Position numbers and translations under genes: made by a program
Notes under the pieces: generated by a model
Databases searched by the model: none
Told to the model about the DNA's origin: nothing
The model's input: only the letters and a program-made list of their open reading frames with translations
Assembly: GCA_905397405.1 (NCBI GenBank)
Contig: CAJPVJ010000256.1
Span: forward strand, 1 to 30,229
Direction of reading: 5' to 3'
DNA from: Oppiella nova
Taxonomy: Eukaryota > Arthropoda > Arachnida > Sarcoptiformes > Oppiidae
DNA: 30,229 bases
Part shown: positions 28,771-30,229 of the stretch, piece by piece
Layout: every line of letters begins with the position of its first letter
Position numbering within the stretch: position 1 is the first letter of the stretch

Positions 28771-29200
28771 ATGAAGTGTTGCATAAGATTTATGGCAAGA
28801 ATTTATTTCGTATTTATTGAATTCAAAAAACTATTTTTTAAAATTAATATTCAAATTATAATATTACTGATAAAATTATTAAATAAAAATTACTATTTGA
28901 CATTGAATTATTAAGCATTAAGTTAAATATTATTTACAAATTAATCAAATCATTATTTTATTTAATTATAAAATTTATAAATGGCTTTTTAAGAATTAAT
29001 AAAAATTAAATATTTTATAATAAATTCAAGTAAAAGGAGCTCTCTCATTTAGTTTGTAGGTACTGTAGTTACTGTAGATAATAAAGTCACTGGGATATGA
29101 AGTGTTGCAGAAGATTTATGCCAAGTATTTGTTTCTTATCTATTGGATAAAAAACTAATTTTAAAATATATATGTAAATTATAATATTATTGAATACAAA
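28771..29200. repeat. Diverged direct repeat, 326-bp offset
   Basis: ATGAAGTGTTGCATAAGATT at 28771 and ATGAAGTGTTGCAGAAGATT at 29097 start two copies of a segment of about 100 bp. Similarity fades toward 28870 and 29200. They are diverged copies of an old duplication or dispersed repeat. Confidence 0.7.
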
Positions 29201-29728
29201 TATTATTAATATTACTATTATTATTACTATTAAAATTAATACTATTATTATTAAATTTTAAAAATAAATATTGTTTATAAATACAGTATTATAGCAAAAA
29301 TATTATTATTATTAATATTTTTAAAGAGAAATTTAATAACACTCTCTTAAGTATCTTATTATCTTGTAATTAATCAATAATTAATAATTATAATAAATTA
29401 ACTTGTAGGTTAAACTATTCATTATTTGTTAAATAGAATAAATATTTAATTTATTTTATTTTATTTTTAAAAACAGTAGGAACCTTTATTTATGTTTATA
29501 TTGATTCAAAAATTACTAATTAACAGATGTTAACATAATATACTGGATATTTTAATGTTATATTTTGTTGTAACATTCATTAAATAAGTTTATTTAACTT
29601 TGATTTTACAAATAATATTATTAAAAATATACTACATAGTACTCGTTATGTGTATTAGTACGTGATAATTTAATTTGTGTTAATTTGACTGCCTAAGATT
29701 TATTATTTATTATCAACATTATGAAATT

Positions 29729-30229
29729 ATGAAAACAAAAGTAAACATAACTGTATATTTTATTGCAATTTTGTTTATTCAATATATTGGACAACTATTA
29801 GCAATCATCCCAGATATTTACAGGAATACGGTATTTAATTTTATTAATTATTTAATAATTAAATACGCAAATTATTTTTACGTATAAAATATAAAATCTT
29901 AAAAATGTTCTAGCCACAATTGATTATGAGTAGAGGTTTTCTATACGAAAATCATACGGTTGTCACAGATGATGGATATATTTTAGGTATATTTCGTATA
30001 ATTAACAACCGTCCAAGTATTGAATCAGGGCAAACTAACATACGGAGACCAATTTTATTGTGGCATGGTTTCTCATTCACATCAGACTTTTGGTTAGTGT
30101 TAAATGATGGGCATTTATCTGAGCAAGGTGTTTATAGCGAACAAAACGGTACTGTTGTAAACAATTGTCGGAATAACTTGACATCGAATATAGCGTTCAC
30201 ATTGTCGGCGTGCGGTTACGATGTCTGGT
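29729..30229 (+). CDS. Acid lipase (lysosomal/gastric lipase family), N-terminal part
   Basis: Exon 1 is 29729-29830 (34 codons): a signal peptide (hydrophobic residues about 8-24) then PDIYRNT. Donor ACG|GTATTT, 83-bp intron, acceptor GTTCTAG. Exon 2 runs from 29914 to the window end in phase 0. The protein has RGFLYENHTVVTDDGYILGIFRI, matching the family's GFPSEEYLVETEDGYIL, then RRPILLWHGFSFTSDFW, the oxyanion HG motif (family VFLQHGLLADSSNW). It continues to ACGYDVW, just before the family's GNSRGN. The catalytic Ser, Asp and His lie beyond the edge. Members hydrolyse triglycerides and cholesteryl esters in lysosomes or the gut lumen. A short upstream ATG (29721-29732, Met-Lys-Leu-stop) overlaps the start codon. 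Confidence 0.85.

Larger units (their letters stand above)
24413..29728. other. 5.3-kb AT-rich gene-free region
   Basis: No credible gene on either strand; open frames are short and of low complexity. The interval contains GA/CT microsatellites (25282-25434), small inverted-repeat elements (26463-26621, 28468-28640, weaker ones at 27110-27171 and about 28131-28250) and a diverged direct repeat (28771 and 29097). It separates the divergent glycine-rich and lipase genes and may include their regulatory DNA. Confidence 0.6.

Noticed and set aside
1-30229. CRISPR arrays, bacterial operons or transferred bacterial genes
   Set aside because: No spaced repeats, Shine-Dalgarno layout or compact gene blocks; introns and TATA promoters show eukaryotic nuclear DNA.

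Overview
The window is eukaryotic nuclear DNA. It is strongly AT-rich, has short GT-AG introns (64 and 83 bp in two genes) and TATA-box promoters, and its gene content points to a chelicerate, most likely an acariform mite. The taxonomic call rests on a cluster of small intronless DEG/ENaC-type channels, a glycine-rich cuticle-type protein whose central block resembles those of mites and ticks, and a type I (animal) fatty acid synthase. No search was run, so the taxon is inferred. Layout: positions 1-9.5 kb hold a DEG/ENaC-like channel cluster on the + strand: the 3' end of one gene (2-310), two full single-exon genes (625-1935 and 8179-9513), and two decayed fragments (about 2138-2252 and 7556-7800). 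Between them, on the minus strand, is an unrecognised 401-residue gene (2498-3703). It appears to have a 5' noncoding exon and TATA promoter about 2.4 kb upstream (6146-6240). A two-exon minus-strand gene for a small secreted protein with eight cysteines (9717-10167) converges on the second full channel gene; a 128-bp-period tandem duplication sits at the junction. From 11241 to 22187 lie eleven exons of an animal-type fatty acid synthase on the + strand: KS (C-terminal part), MAT, DH, pseudo-methyltransferase/pseudo-KR, ER, KR, ACP and TE. Splice phases agree across every junction except in the ER domain. The copy looks abnormal: the first half of KS with its active-site Cys is absent, MAT lacks about 26-36 residues, the ER N-terminal part ends in a stop and about 45 codons are not found, and all three catalytic residues of the TE are substituted. 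The same locus carries several perfect or near-perfect local copies: a 59-bp-arm palindrome just upstream of the first exon, an intronic copy of 127 bp of MAT exon between two direct repeats that contain a tRNA-Thr 3' half, and a 97-bp-arm inverted copy of the end of a DH exon with its splice donor. These suggest template-switching rearrangement, or amplification/assembly artefacts. Positions 23.0-24.4 kb hold a two-exon minus-strand glycine-rich secreted protein with a clear TATA box, initiator and signal-peptide exon. Then about 5.3 kb of very AT-rich gene-free DNA contains GA/CT microsatellites and small terminal-inverted-repeat elements. The window ends inside the second exon of an acid (lysosomal/gastric-type) lipase gene (29729-30229, + strand). 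No operon, CRISPR array, intact tRNA or virus-derived element was recognised. The genes look like independent transcription units. The only thematic links are lipid metabolism (FAS and lipase) and secreted or membrane products (channels, cysteine protein, cuticle protein).
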